64,000 nucleotides of DNA from an uncultured Oscillospiraceae bacterium (lineage in GTDB: Bacteria; Bacillota; Clostridia; Oscillospirales; Oscillospiraceae): assembly GCA_910578505.1 (NCBI GenBank), contig CAJTPV010000014.1, positions 1-64,000 of the forward strand, read 5' to 3'. The notes beneath the pieces were generated by a model that saw only the letters and a list, made by a program, of their open reading frames with translations, made no database searches and was not told the origin of the DNA. The number at the start of each line of letters is the position of its first letter. The stretch's first letter is position 1. A program made the translations under genes and the position numbers. Below, piece by piece: positions 1 through 9,133 of the stretch.

Positions 1-290
1 GCCCATGGCACTGCCGCCGTCACCACGCCGTGCTTCGGACAGTGTACCCTTGGCGCTTCCGCCTCTACGTATACTTTCTCTGCGCCCACGTCCAGGCAGC
101 GCCACAGACGCCGTCCTTGCCCCTGGTCATACCGGGGCGCTTTACGGTGGCAGATTCCGCATCGGCACTCCTCTCGTTTGGTCGGGCGGATTGCCAGTTT
201 CATTTCGTTCATCTCGGCGCTGATGGTCACGTCCTCCAGGACGAATCCTTTTGCTCCGATGATGGACTGGACAAGCTCCTTGGCTCGCAT
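1..290 (-). CDS. ISL3-family transposase, N-terminal fragment
   Basis: The minus strand reads an open frame from ATG at 290 to the window edge, about 96 residues. It shows the zinc-finger head of IS204/IS1001/IS1096/IS1165 transposases: a CRCGICHRK pair of cysteines, then the RLWRCLDVG segment, then HCPKHGVVTAAVPW. I chose ATG 290 because AGAAGG lies seven bases before it; an in-frame ATG at 308 has no clear ribosome site. The catalytic DDE part is beyond the window, so intactness cannot be judged. Confidence 0.85.
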   Translation of the reverse strand, partial: MRAKELVQSIIGAKGFVLEDVTISAEMNEMKLAIRPTKREECRCGICHRKAPRYDQGQGRRLWRCLDVGAEKVYVEAEAPRVHCPKHGVVTAAVPW

Positions 291-377
291 TGGAAATCCT
301 TCTTCCATGATTCTTTGTGTGACAACAAAATCATAGTCGTTTCTCCTTTCCTGCCAAGGGCTTGTTCTGTTTTTTCT

Positions 378-401
378 ACCCACTCTTTCTACAGATGAGC
401 C
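378..401. repeat. Terminal inverted repeat of the ISL3 element
   Basis: Read inward on the minus strand, the 24 bases match 19 of 24 positions of the terminal repeat of the MITE at 42735, sharing GGCTC, GTAG and GAGTGGGT. This defines the likely end of the insertion sequence. Confidence 0.65.
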
Positions 402-544
402 AAATAACAATTCCATACTGTGGTAGCTGTAACGAAGTGCCGCGCGCACGGGCTGCAACTATCACTCGGCTTCTGTCTGAGTGTTTCAAACCGGAAGGTT
501 TGGAACATTTTCTTTATTTTATAGAACAAAGGAGGAAGAACACC

Positions 545-1885
545 ATGTATATTCTGGCAAACGGCAGGCTTATTACACGCGACACCGCCCTCCCCTATCT
601 GGCGGACGGCGGCGTGGCCATCGACGGCGCGAAAATTGCCGCGGTTGGTTCCACCGCCGAGCTGAAAACCCGGTATCCGGACGCAGAATTCATCGACGCA
701 AAGGGCGGCGTCATCATGCCGGGCCTCATCAACGCCCACACCCACATCTACTCCGCCCTGGCCCGGGGCCTGAGCATCAGCGGCTATAACGCCACCAACT
801 TCCTGGAGGTCCTGGAGGGACAGTGGTGGTACATCGACCGCCACCTGACCCTGAAGGGCACCCGCGCCAGCGCCGACGCCCTGTATCTGGACTGCATCAA
901 GCAGGGCGTCACCACCATCTTTGACCACCACGCCTCCTTTGCGGAGATCCCCGGCTCCCTGGACGAGATTGCCGCATCCGCCAAGCAGTTCGGCATCCGC
1001 TCCTGCCTCTGCTACGAGGTCAGCGACCGGGACGGCGAGGAAAAGTGCAATCAGGCCATTCAGGAAAACGCGGACTTTATCACGTACTGCGAGAAAAATC
1101 CCGACAGCATGCTGGCGGCCATGTTCGGCGGGCACGCCCTGTTCACCATCAGCGACAAAACCTTTGAGAAGATGGCCGCCGCCAACAATGGCCGCACCGG
1201 GTTCCACATCCATGTGTCCGAGGGCATGAACGACGTCTACGACAGCCTGCAAAATTACGGCCGCCGTCCGGTCCAGCGCCTTCAGGACCACGGCATCCTG
1301 GGCCCCAAAACCATCCTGGGCCACTGCATCCATGTGAACACCGCCGAGATGGAGATCATTCAAGAGACAGGGACCATGTGCGTCAACAACCCGGAGAGCA
1401 ATATGGGCAACGCCGTGGGCTGCTCCCCCATTCTGCAGCTGATGAAGCGGGGAATCACCGTGGGACTGGGGACGGACGCCTATACCAACGACATGCTGGA
1501 GAGCCTGAAGACGGCGCTGGCCATCCAGCGGCACAACGCCTGCCTGCCCAACGTGGGCTGGTGCGAGGTCACGGACATGCTGTTCAAAAACAACCCTGCT
1601 ATCGGCGAAAAATATTTCGGCGTGCCCCTGGGCAAACTGGTCCCCGGCGCGGCGGCGGATGTGATCGTCATGGACTACAAGCCCTTCACCCCCTTCTCCG
1701 ACGCCAATATCGACGGCCACATGCTCTTCGGCATGACCGGCCGCCAGTGTCAGACCACCATCTGCAACGGAAAGCTGCTGATGAAGGACCGGGAGCTGGT
1801 GGGCGTGGACGAGGAAGCCGTCAACGCCCATATTCTGGAGGAGAGCAGGAAGCTGTGGGGCGAGCTGAACCACTGTCAGTATTGA
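545..1885 (+). CDS. ssnA: SsnA-type amidohydrolase
   Basis: A 446-residue cytosolic amidohydrolase of the metal-dependent TIM-barrel superfamily, the usual length for SsnA. The metal ligands are visible: NAHTH at residues 63-67, GFHIHVSEG, LGHCIHVN and GLGTDAYTND. SsnA and YgfK are neighbours in E. coli and in the conserved cluster that gut anaerobes use to degrade purines and urate; the exact substrate of SsnA is not settled (deaminase or ring-opening hydrolase). ATG 545 is chosen over longer starts because AAAGGAGGAAG lies just before it. It is followed 30 bases later by ygfK, so both probably share a transcript. Confidence 0.85.
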   Translation: MYILANGRLITRDTALPYLADGGVAIDGAKIAAVGSTAELKTRYPDAEFIDAKGGVIMPGLINAHTHIYSALARGLSISGYNATNFLEVLEGQWWYIDRHLTLKGTRASADALYLDCIKQGVTTIFDHHASFAEIPGSLDEIAASAKQFGIRSCLCYEVSDRDGEEKCNQAIQENADFITYCEKNPDSMLAAMFGGHALFTISDKTFEKMAAANNGRTGFHIHVSEGMNDVYDSLQNYGRRPVQRLQDHGILGPKTILGHCIHVNTAEMEIIQETGTMCVNNPESNMGNAVGCSPILQLMKRGITVGLGTDAYTNDMLESLKTALAIQRHNACLPNVGWCEVTDMLFKNNPAIGEKYFGVPLGKLVPGAAADVIVMDYKPFTPFSDANIDGHMLFGMTGRQCQTTICNGKLLMKDRELVGVDEEAVNAHILEESRKLWGELNHCQY

Positions 1886-1915
1886 TTGCGTAAAAATATA
1901 CAAGGAGTGTTTGAT

Positions 1916-4870
1916 ATGTCAGAATTGATGATCCCGATTCCGTTCAAACAGCTGATGACCTGGATCACCGCCGAGCATGCCTTGGAGGGCTCCGTCTTCG
2001 GTGTACACCGCCCCTATACGGCGGGGGAAAAGTCCCTGCCGATCTTTGGCGGCGAGAAGATCGAAACCCCCTTCGGCCCTGCCGCCGGGCCCAATACCCA
2101 GCTGGCCCAGAATATCATTGCCGGCTACTTTGCCGGGGCCCGGTTCTTTGAGCTGAAGACTGTGCAGAAGATGGACGGCGCGGAGCTGGCCGCCTGCGTC
2201 AGCCGCCCCTGCATTCTGGCGGCGGACGAGTGCTACAACTGCGAGTGGTCCACGGAGCTGTACGTCCCCCAGGCCTATGAGGAGTACGTCAAGGCGTGGT
2301 GCGCCTGCAAGATCCTGTCCAGAATCTATGGTCTGGGCGAGCCGGATGGCTTTATCTTCAACATGTCGGTGGGCTACGACCTGGAGGGCATCAAAGGGGA
2401 GAAGATCGACAAGTACCTGCGGGAGATGAAGGACGCCTCCCGGACCCCCATTTTCCAGGAGTGCATCCGGGTCCTGAAGGAGATGTTCCCCGGCGAGAGC
2501 GCTTTTATCGACGCCATCCCCGCCTGTATTTCCGACAGCGTGACGGTCTCCACCCTCCACGGCTGCCCGCCGGACGAGATCGAGCGCATCGCGTCCTACC
2601 TCATCACGGAGAAGCATCTCCACACCTTTGTCAAGTGCAATCCCACCATTCTGGGCTACGACTCCGCCCGCGCCATCCTGGACGGCATGGGCTACGACTA
2701 CATCGCCTTTGACGAACACCACTTCCAGGAGGACCTGCAGTACGGCGACGCCATCCCCATGTTCCGCCGCCTGCTGGCCCTGGCGGAGGACAACGGCCTG
2801 GAGTTCGGCCTGAAGCTGAGCAACACCTTCCCCGTGGACGTGAAGCGGGGCGAGCTGCCCAGCGAGGAGATGTACATGGCCGGCAAGAGCCTCTTCCCCC
2901 TGACCATCGAGATGGCCCGCCGCATCAGCCGGGAGTTTGACGGCCGGCTGCGCATCAGCTACTCCGGCGGCGCGGACTTCTTCAATATCGACAAATTGTT
3001 CCAGTGCCGCATCTGGCCCATCACCATGGCCACCACCGAGCTGAAGCCCGGCGGCTACCAGCGGTTCAAGCAGATTGCCGAGAAACTGGAGACGCTGAAA
3101 TTTGAGCCGTTCAACGGCGTTGACCTGGACAAGGTGGAGGCGCTGGCCGCGGCCATCCAATCCGACGCCTACCACGTGAAGGCCGTCAAGCCCCTGCCGA
3201 GGCGGAAGCTGTATACAAAGGTCCCGCTTATGGACTGCTTTACCGCGCCCTGCAAGGGCGGCTGTCCCATCGGGCAGGACATCCCCGAGTATATGGAGCT
3301 GTGCCGCAAGGGCCAGTACGCCAGGGCTCTGGAGGTCATTCTGGAGAAGAACCCCCTGCCGTTCATCACCGGCACTATCTGCGCCCACCACTGCATGGAC
3401 AAGTGTACCCGCAATTATTATGACCGGTCCGTCCAGATCCGCGCCACAAAGCTGACTGCGGCGGAGCGGGGCTATGATACCGTCATGGCGGCCCTGAAGA
3501 CGCCCGTGCCCGTCTGTGACGGCAAGAAGGCGGCTATCATCGGCGGCGGCCCCACCGGCATGGCGGCGGCGTACTTCTGCGCAAGAGAGGGCGTCCCCAC
3601 CACGCTCTTTGAGAAGGAAGACACCCTGGGCGGCGTGGTCCGGCACGTGATCCCCGGATTCCGGATCAGCGACGAGGCCATTGAGAAGGACGCGGCCATC
3701 ATGCGCCGCATGGGCGTGGAGGTAAAGCTGGGAGCCCCCGCCCCCAGTGTGGACGAGCTGAAACAGCAGGGCTTCACCCACATTCTCTTTGCTGTGGGCG
3801 CGTGGAAGCCCGGACAGCTGCGGATTCCCGGCAATGTGAAGCCGGTCATCGCCTGGATGCAGGACGTCAAGTCCGGCAGACGGGAAGCCCTGGGCCACGT
3901 GGCGGTGGTGGGCGGCGGCAACACCGCCATGGACGCCGCCCGGCTGGCCCTGCGCGCCGGGGCGGAGAGCAGCACCCTGGTCTACCGCCGGACGAAGAAG
4001 TACATGCCCGCCGACGCGGAGGAGCTGGAGCTGGCCATTGCGGACGGCGTGAAATTCCTGGAGCTGGTCTCCCCGGTGGAGCAGCGGGACGGGAAGCTCA
4101 TCTGCCGGAAAATGGTCCTGGGCGAGCCGGACGCCAGCGGACGCCGGGCCCCGGTGGAGACGGACGAGACGGTGGAGATCCCCTGCGACACGGTCATCTC
4201 CGCCGTGGGTGAGAAAGTGGACGATGCGCTGTTGGCCTCTTACGGCGTCCAGGTGGGGGAGAAGGGCCGTCCGGCCTTCCAGACCAATCTGGAGGGCGTA
4301 TATACGGCGGGCGACGTCCTGCGGGGCCCCGCCACGGTGGTGGAGGGCATCGCCGACGCGGCGGCCTTTGCGGAGGAAGTCACGGGCCGCGCCCACACGG
4401 CAAAGATTCCCGGCCACGCCCGCGCCAGCCGGGCCGACGCCATTGCCAGAAAGGGCATTCTGTGTGAATCCGCCAAGCGGGAGGGCGACCGCTGCCTGAG
4501 CTGCAATGTGGTCTGCCAGGCCTGCGCCGACGTGTGCCCCAACCGGGCCAATGTGGTGATTGCGCTGCCGGATGGACGGCGGCAGATTCTCCATGTGGAC
4601 CGGATGTGCAACGAGTGCGGCAACTGCCTGGTGTTCTGCCCCTACGACAGCGCGCCGTATAAAGAGAAGTTTACCCTGTTCCACGACCGGGCCGGGTTTG
4701 ACGAGAGCACGGAGAACAGCGGCTTCCTGCCCCTGGAGGCTGGAAAGGCGCTGGTGCGGCTGGACGGCAGGGTGGAGGAGGTGGACCTGAACGGGCCCAA
4801 CGATCTGCCTGCGGATGTCGGGTCGCTGATCTGCACCGTGCTGAACAATTACCGGTATTTGATTGGATGA
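1916..4870 (+). CDS. ygfK: YgfK-type Fe-S flavoprotein oxidoreductase
   Basis: A 984-residue protein often labelled putative selenate reductase subunit. Order of parts: an N-terminal dihydroorotate-dehydrogenase-like barrel; a cysteine-rich glutamate-synthase-beta-like segment near residue 446 (CKGGCPIGQDIPEY); an FAD Rossmann motif IIGGGPTGMAAA near 540; an NAD(P)H motif VVGGGNTAMDAA near 662; and a C-terminal ferredoxin domain with CLSCNVVCQACADVCP and CNECGNCLVFCPYD. Such an enzyme would pass electrons between NAD(P)H, flavin and Fe-S centres. In purine-degrading anaerobes it is a required part of the cluster, probably reducing a ring intermediate, but the step is not established. ATG 1916 has AAGGAGTG before it. 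Confidence 0.85.
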   Translation: MSELMIPIPFKQLMTWITAEHALEGSVFGVHRPYTAGEKSLPIFGGEKIETPFGPAAGPNTQLAQNIIAGYFAGARFFELKTVQKMDGAELAACVSRPCILAADECYNCEWSTELYVPQAYEEYVKAWCACKILSRIYGLGEPDGFIFNMSVGYDLEGIKGEKIDKYLREMKDASRTPIFQECIRVLKEMFPGESAFIDAIPACISDSVTVSTLHGCPPDEIERIASYLITEKHLHTFVKCNPTILGYDSARAILDGMGYDYIAFDEHHFQEDLQYGDAIPMFRRLLALAEDNGLEFGLKLSNTFPVDVKRGELPSEEMYMAGKSLFPLTIEMARRISREFDGRLRISYSGGADFFNIDKLFQCRIWPITMATTELKPGGYQRFKQIAEKLETLKFEPFNGVDLDKVEALAAAIQSDAYHVKAVKPLPRRKLYTKVPLMDCFTAPCKGGCPIGQDIPEYMELCRKGQYARALEVILEKNPLPFITGTICAHHCMDKCTRNYYDRSVQIRATKLTAAERGYDTVMAALKTPVPVCDGKKAAIIGGGPTGMAAAYFCAREGVPTTLFEKEDTLGGVVRHVIPGFRISDEAIEKDAAIMRRMGVEVKLGAPAPSVDELKQQGFTHILFAVGAWKPGQLRIPGNVKPVIAWMQDVKSGRREALGHVAVVGGGNTAMDAARLALRAGAESSTLVYRRTKKYMPADAEELELAIADGVKFLELVSPVEQRDGKLICRKMVLGEPDASGRRAPVETDETVEIPCDTVISAVGEKVDDALLASYGVQVGEKGRPAFQTNLEGVYTAGDVLRGPATVVEGIADAAAFAEEVTGRAHTAKIPGHARASRADAIARKGILCESAKREGDRCLSCNVVCQACADVCPNRANVVIALPDGRRQILHVDRMCNECGNCLVFCPYDSAPYKEKFTLFHDRAGFDESTENSGFLPLEAGKALVRLDGRVEEVDLNGPNDLPADVGSLICTVLNNYRYLIG

Positions 4871-4884
4871 GCACATGAAAAATG

Positions 4885-4915
4885 GCCCGCCTTCCGGATG
4901 GAGGGCGGGCTTTTT
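4885..4915 (+). terminator. Rho-independent terminator after ygfK
   Basis: An 11-bp GC-rich stem (GCCCGCCTTCC pairing with GGAGGGCGGGC, one G-T pair), four-base loop, then five T. It sits 14 bases after the ygfK stop and also separates it from the convergent cyclase gene. Confidence 0.9.
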
Positions 4916-4951
4916 CAATGCAGCTCTATAGCATGCCATATATTCACTTGC

Positions 4952-6757
4952 CTATCCAAGGATCTCATCCAGCGTCAGAATCTCAAAGCCGTCCTTCTTG
5001 CCCTTGAGCTTGATGGAATCCCCCAGGGACGTGGTCCTGATCCGGCCCTCCAGGGCGTCCGCCACAGCACGGGAGATGAAGATCGTCCCGCCGGGGGCGT
5101 TGGCCTCCAGCCGGGCAGAGGTGTTCACCGTGTCCCCGATGGCGGTGTAGTCCATGCGCTGGGGCGAGCCGATGTTGCCGACGACCGCCTCCCCCACGTG
5201 TACGCCGATGCCGAAGGACACCGTCCGCCCGAACTGCTCCATCAGCTCCTGGGACAGCGCCGCAGAGCCGCTGACCATATCCGCCGCCGCCCGGCAGGCC
5301 CGCATGACATAGTCCTCCTGGGGCAGGGGCGCGCCCCAGAAGGCCATGGCCGCGTCGCCCACAAATTTGTCCAGGGTGCCGCCGTTTTTCAGGATGCAGT
5401 CCGCAATCAGCGTCAGGTACCGGTTCAGGATGGCCACCACCTGGGGCGGCTCCAGCATCTCCGACATGGTGGTAAAGCCCCGCACGTCCACAAACAGCAC
5501 CGCGATGTTGGTCAGCTTGCCGCCCAGCTCCAGGGCCTCGGTGCCCTCCTTGAGGATCTCGTTGACGATCTCCGGGGCCACGTAGCGCTTGAAGGTGTTG
5601 GTCACCTGCCGCCGCTCCGCCGCAGCCTGGATGTAGTTCACCGCCAGGCAGAGCGCGAACAGGATGGTGACCCCCGCCGGGACCCACAGCGCGTGCAATA
5701 TCCAGCCGGCCTGATACATCCCCCAGCACAGGGCCAGCCAGCCGCCGCACAGCGCCGCCCACAGGGCCGCAGCCGCCGCCACCTTCCGCCGCCAGAAGCC
5801 CCACATGCCCAGCAGCAGCAGGGCGAACAGCGCCGCCAGCTGCAGCCGGTCGCTTACCGCCCGCTTGTACGTGCCGTTCAGCAGGGCCTGGATGGCGTTG
5901 GCCTGGAACTCCACGCCGTACATCTGCCTGGCGTGGTCGATGCTGGTCACATAGCTGTCCTGCAGGCCGGCGGTATAGGGCCCGATGAGCACGGCCCTGT
6001 CCGCAAAGTCCTCCGCCGTCCATTCGCCGCTGAGCACGTCCGCCACGGAGATGGACTCGGAAAAATCCCCCGGCAGGCCGGTAAAGGGCACATACCAGAA
6101 ATTGTGCGCGTCCACCGGCGGCAGCTCCACAGGCCCCAAATCCCAGTAGTCCCGGTACATCTGGGCCACCGCCAGGGCCATGGAGGGGATGTCCCGCCCG
6201 TCCGGCGCCGTGTAGCGCAGCAGATGGTGGCGCAGGACGCCGTCGTCATCCAGCATGGCGTTGATATGGCCCAGGGCAGCGGCGTCCCCCAGGGCCTCAT
6301 AGGGCTCCTCAAAGGCCCGCAGGGTAAAATCCTCCAGGTAATACTCCCCGCTCCCGTCCTCCGCCGTATCCGCGCCGAACTGGGCCAGGCAGGCGGCAAC
6401 CACATTGCCATAGCGCCCCGCCGCCTCCGCCAGAGCGCGGTCCGCCTCCGGCGAGGAGTCCCCGGTGTACAGCACGTCAATGCCGATGGCCGCCGGGCGG
6501 CAGTCCTCCGACGCATTCAGCAGGTCCAGGACCTGGGCGATGATCTCCCGGCTCCACTGGGAATAGGGCCCCAGCTCGGCGATGGCCCGGTCGTCAATGC
6601 CGATGAGGACCACCTCCCCGTCGGAGGCGGCGCGGCTCTGGTAGAGGGCGTCGCAGGCCGCGTAATCCAGCGTGTCCAGCGCGCCCAGGCCCGCCAGCGC
6701 CGTCAGGACCGCCGCCGCCAGCACCATGGCCAGCAGTGTCTTCACGCTCCGCTTCAC
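4952..6757 (-). CDS. CHASE2-domain class III adenylate/guanylate cyclase
   Basis: A 601-residue membrane protein. A first membrane helix is followed by an extracellular CHASE2 sensor domain (DGEVVLIGIDDRAIAELG near the start), three hydrophobic helices at roughly 315-400, and a cytoplasmic class III cyclase domain. Catalytic features: metal-binding Asp in VLFVDVRGFTTMSE and in KFVGDAAMAFWG, the purine-reading Lys of LDKFVGD, and Asn and Arg of DYTAIGDTVNTSARLE. Thr in the second purine-reading position is typical of class IIIb adenylate cyclases, so cAMP is the likely product (inference). GTG 6757 is chosen because GGAGGG precedes it and it overlaps the upstream stop as GTGA; a longer ATG at 6781 lacks a ribosome site. 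Confidence 0.85.
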   Translation of the reverse strand: MKRSVKTLLAMVLAAAVLTALAGLGALDTLDYAACDALYQSRAASDGEVVLIGIDDRAIAELGPYSQWSREIIAQVLDLLNASEDCRPAAIGIDVLYTGDSSPEADRALAEAAGRYGNVVAACLAQFGADTAEDGSGEYYLEDFTLRAFEEPYEALGDAAALGHINAMLDDDGVLRHHLLRYTAPDGRDIPSMALAVAQMYRDYWDLGPVELPPVDAHNFWYVPFTGLPGDFSESISVADVLSGEWTAEDFADRAVLIGPYTAGLQDSYVTSIDHARQMYGVEFQANAIQALLNGTYKRAVSDRLQLAALFALLLLGMWGFWRRKVAAAAALWAALCGGWLALCWGMYQAGWILHALWVPAGVTILFALCLAVNYIQAAAERRQVTNTFKRYVAPEIVNEILKEGTEALELGGKLTNIAVLFVDVRGFTTMSEMLEPPQVVAILNRYLTLIADCILKNGGTLDKFVGDAAMAFWGAPLPQEDYVMRACRAAADMVSGSAALSQELMEQFGRTVSFGIGVHVGEAVVGNIGSPQRMDYTAIGDTVNTSARLEANAPGGTIFISRAVADALEGRIRTTSLGDSIKLKGKKDGFEILTLDEILG

Positions 6758-8229
6758 CGCTCTCCCTCCTTCAGCCAGCATCTGCTCTCAATAAACAGCC
6801 TTGTCAGCGCCGGGTCCAGTTTGCCCTCCTTCTCCGCCATACTGGTGAGGATATCCAGGGCCCTGTCAACGGGCATGCCCGGCTTGTAGGGCCTGTCGTC
6901 GGCCACCAGGGCGTCGAAGATGTCCAGGATGGTGATGATGCGCACCTCCGGCGGGATGCTGTCCCCGGTGAGGTGGTTGGGGTAGCCGCTGCCGTTGAGC
7001 AGCTCGTGGTGGGACGAGGCCCACTGGGCCACGTGGGACAGGTCCTCAGAAAACTCGATCTGGTCCAGCAGCTTGCCGGTCACCGCCACGTGGTCCTCCA
7101 TCACGGCCCGCTCCTGGTCGGAGAGGGTGCCCCTGCGGATGGAGAGCATGGCGTACTCCGCCGGGGTGAGCCAGCTCTTCCTGCTGCCGTCGGAGTCCCT
7201 GTAGGTCCGCCGCCCCAGCTCGTCCAGCGCCGCCAGCTTGTCGTCGGTGACAAACCCGCAGCCGTTGATGGCGTCCACCAGGGCCTGGGCCTCCTGGGTG
7301 TCGGCCATCAGCTGCCCGGCCTCCTCCAGGGTCATGCGGCCGGACAGGCGGTCAATCTCCCCCCGCAGCCGGACCACCTCCATGCGGTGGACAAAATCCG
7401 CGTACTGCTCCGGCAGCAGCCGGTGCATCTTGTTCATGACCTCCAGGGGCGTGACCAGCTTGCCGATGTCGTGGAGCCAGACGCTCATGAGCACCTCCTC
7501 CCTGTGGCCGCTGTCAAAGGCCACGCCTCTGCCGGCGGCCAGGGAGCGCTCGTTGAGATAGTCCAGGAAGCGGGCGCCATACTGGGCCATATGGCGGGTA
7601 TGACTGCCGTTGTAGGGGGTCCGCTCGTCTACGGCGGAGGACATGACCCGCACGAAGGAGTGGAACAGGTTTTTGATCTGCTGGAGGTAGCGGACGTTCT
7701 GCACCGTGATGGCCGCCTGGGAGGCGATGGACTCCACCGCCAGCACGATCTCCTCCGCAAAGGGGCACACCTGCCCCTGGGCGTCCTGGGCGTTGATCAG
7801 CTGCAGCACGCCGATCTTGCCCCCCTCCCGGTTGCGCATGGGGACGACGACCATGGACTGGGTGTGATAGCCGGTCATGGCGTCGTAGCGCATGGGGCCG
7901 GTCAGATCATACTCGGCGCAGTGCCACACGTCCGCCACCCGGATGGTCTTGTCGTCCAGCAGGGCCAGGGCGCACACGCTCTCCCGGTTCAGGGCCACCG
8001 GAGGCAGGCCGCAGTCGGAGCCGTCCCCGCCGGCGTAGGTGTGCATGGTGTTGTTGCGCATGATCTTGAAGCGGAGCGCCCCGTCCTCCAGCAGATACAG
8101 CGTGCCCGCGTCGCAGTGGGACAGCTCCATCACGCACAGCAGGATCTTTTCCAGCAGCCGGTTGTAGTCCCGCTCTGCGGACAGGGACACGCCCACCTCC
8201 AGAAACGCCTGGAAATCCTTTTCTCTCAT
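6754..8229 (-). CDS. GAF and HD-GYP domain phosphodiesterase
   Basis: A 491-residue soluble protein. Residues about 15-180 form a GAF sensor domain; the rest is an HD-GYP domain with HDIGK and HHELLNGSGYP, the signature of enzymes that cleave cyclic di-GMP or related dinucleotides. An insert of roughly 95 residues lies between HDIGK and the next conserved block, longer than usual. Its start overlaps the stop of the MBL-fold gene (ATGA), and its stop overlaps the cyclase start (GTGA), so the three are translationally coupled. The metal ligands are present, so activity is likely, but the substrate is not shown by sequence. Confidence 0.85.
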   Translation of the reverse strand: MREKDFQAFLEVGVSLSAERDYNRLLEKILLCVMELSHCDAGTLYLLEDGALRFKIMRNNTMHTYAGGDGSDCGLPPVALNRESVCALALLDDKTIRVADVWHCAEYDLTGPMRYDAMTGYHTQSMVVVPMRNREGGKIGVLQLINAQDAQGQVCPFAEEIVLAVESIASQAAITVQNVRYLQQIKNLFHSFVRVMSSAVDERTPYNGSHTRHMAQYGARFLDYLNERSLAAGRGVAFDSGHREEVLMSVWLHDIGKLVTPLEVMNKMHRLLPEQYADFVHRMEVVRLRGEIDRLSGRMTLEEAGQLMADTQEAQALVDAINGCGFVTDDKLAALDELGRRTYRDSDGSRKSWLTPAEYAMLSIRRGTLSDQERAVMEDHVAVTGKLLDQIEFSEDLSHVAQWASSHHELLNGSGYPNHLTGDSIPPEVRIITILDIFDALVADDRPYKPGMPVDRALDILTSMAEKEGKLDPALTRLFIESRCWLKEGER

Positions 8230-9029
8230 AACAGTACCTCCATTCCCTCCCTGGCGAAGCGCACGCCCGGTTCCCGGACCAGCCTCTCCTGCTCCCGCAG
8301 GAAATCATCCGCGTAGGTTTGATTATAGTGCGTCAGCAGCAGCAGCCCGGCCCCGGCGTCCCGCCCCAGGGCCACGCCCTGCTCCCAGGACGAGTGGCCC
8401 CAGCCGGTGTGCCGGGCCAGGTCCTGGGCGGTGTAATTGGCGTCCCAGATCAGGACGCCGGCATCCCGGCAGAAGGCTGTCAGGCGGGGGCGCAGCGCCT
8501 CTGTCAGCTCGCAGTCCAGGGTATAGGCCACGCTTTTCCCCGCGCCGTCCAGCCGGCAGAGCAGCCCCTGGTTGGGGTGGCCGCCCCGCATGGTGCGCAC
8601 CGTCCGGCCGCCGGGGAGGGGGATGGTCTGCTCCGGCCCAATCTCGTGAAAGACCACGTCCGCCCGGAAATCAGCGAAGCCCACAGGCCAGTAGGGCGGG
8701 CCGACAAGGGCCTCCAGCTGCCGCCGGAAGGGGACGCCGTCCCGGGCCTCGCCGTAGAGATGGATCTCCGCGCCGGGGCTGTAGAAGGTCGGAAAGAGGA
8801 AGAGGCCCAACAGGTGATCGATATGTACATGGCCGATAAAAAGATGCACCGGCCTCCGCCCCTCCAGCCGGCGGCCCAGCTCTGTCAGGCCGCTGCCGGC
8901 GTCGAACACGATCAGGTCCTCCCCGCAGTCCACGGAGAAGCAGGAGGTGTTGCCTCCGTATGCCAAAAAGTCCGGAGACGGGGCGGGCATCGAGCCCCTG
9001 ACGCCCCATACGTTGATTTTCCACGCCAT
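8226..9029 (-). CDS. Metallo-beta-lactamase-fold hydrolase
   Basis: A 267-residue protein with the metal site GHVHIDHLLG and further ligands in DCELTEA and LLLTHYNQ. The N-terminus WKINVWGVRGSMPAPSP is typical of a soluble MBL-fold family related to phosphodiesterases and RNase Z-like enzymes. It is the first gene of the coupled three-gene signalling unit, so a role in breaking a cyclic nucleotide is plausible but inferred only from context. ATG 9029 is used; AAGGAGG lies ten bases before it. Confidence 0.75.
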   Translation of the reverse strand: MAWKINVWGVRGSMPAPSPDFLAYGGNTSCFSVDCGEDLIVFDAGSGLTELGRRLEGRRPVHLFIGHVHIDHLLGLFLFPTFYSPGAEIHLYGEARDGVPFRRQLEALVGPPYWPVGFADFRADVVFHEIGPEQTIPLPGGRTVRTMRGGHPNQGLLCRLDGAGKSVAYTLDCELTEALRPRLTAFCRDAGVLIWDANYTAQDLARHTGWGHSSWEQGVALGRDAGAGLLLLTHYNQTYADDFLREQERLVREPGVRFAREGMEVLL

Positions 9030-9133
9030 CCTGTCATAACCTCCTTGCCGCCGCCTGTGGGACACGCCGGCGGGCACTGCTATTATACCGGGTATCCGGC
9101 GGAAAAGCAAGCACAGGTGCGCCGGCCCCGCCG

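Larger units (their letters stand above)
1..401 (-). mobile_element. ISL3-family insertion sequence, right (transposase-start) end, cut by window edge
   Basis: The element enters from the left and ends at base 401. It holds the 5' part of a transposase read leftward and a terminal inverted repeat at 378-401. ISL3 elements typically begin GGCTC and make 8-bp target duplications; read inward from 401 the sequence begins GGCTCATCTGTAG. The other end and the duplicated target lie outside the window, so the boundary is inferred from the repeat and its similarity to the MITE ends at 42735-42996. The insertion point is only 144 bases before ssnA. Confidence 0.75.

Noticed and set aside
362..544. A longer SsnA start inside the ISL3 end.
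   Set aside because: The added residues match nothing in the family and cross the inferred IS border; ATG 545 has a strong ribosome site.
1919..4939. A 1006-codon open frame antisense to ygfK, and similar long antisense frames elsewhere (for example 46351-50220 and 20128-22830).
   Set aside because: They are shadows of high-GC coding frames: no ribosome sites, no recognisable domains, low-complexity His/Gly/Ala-rich translations, and the opposite strand holds clear enzymes.
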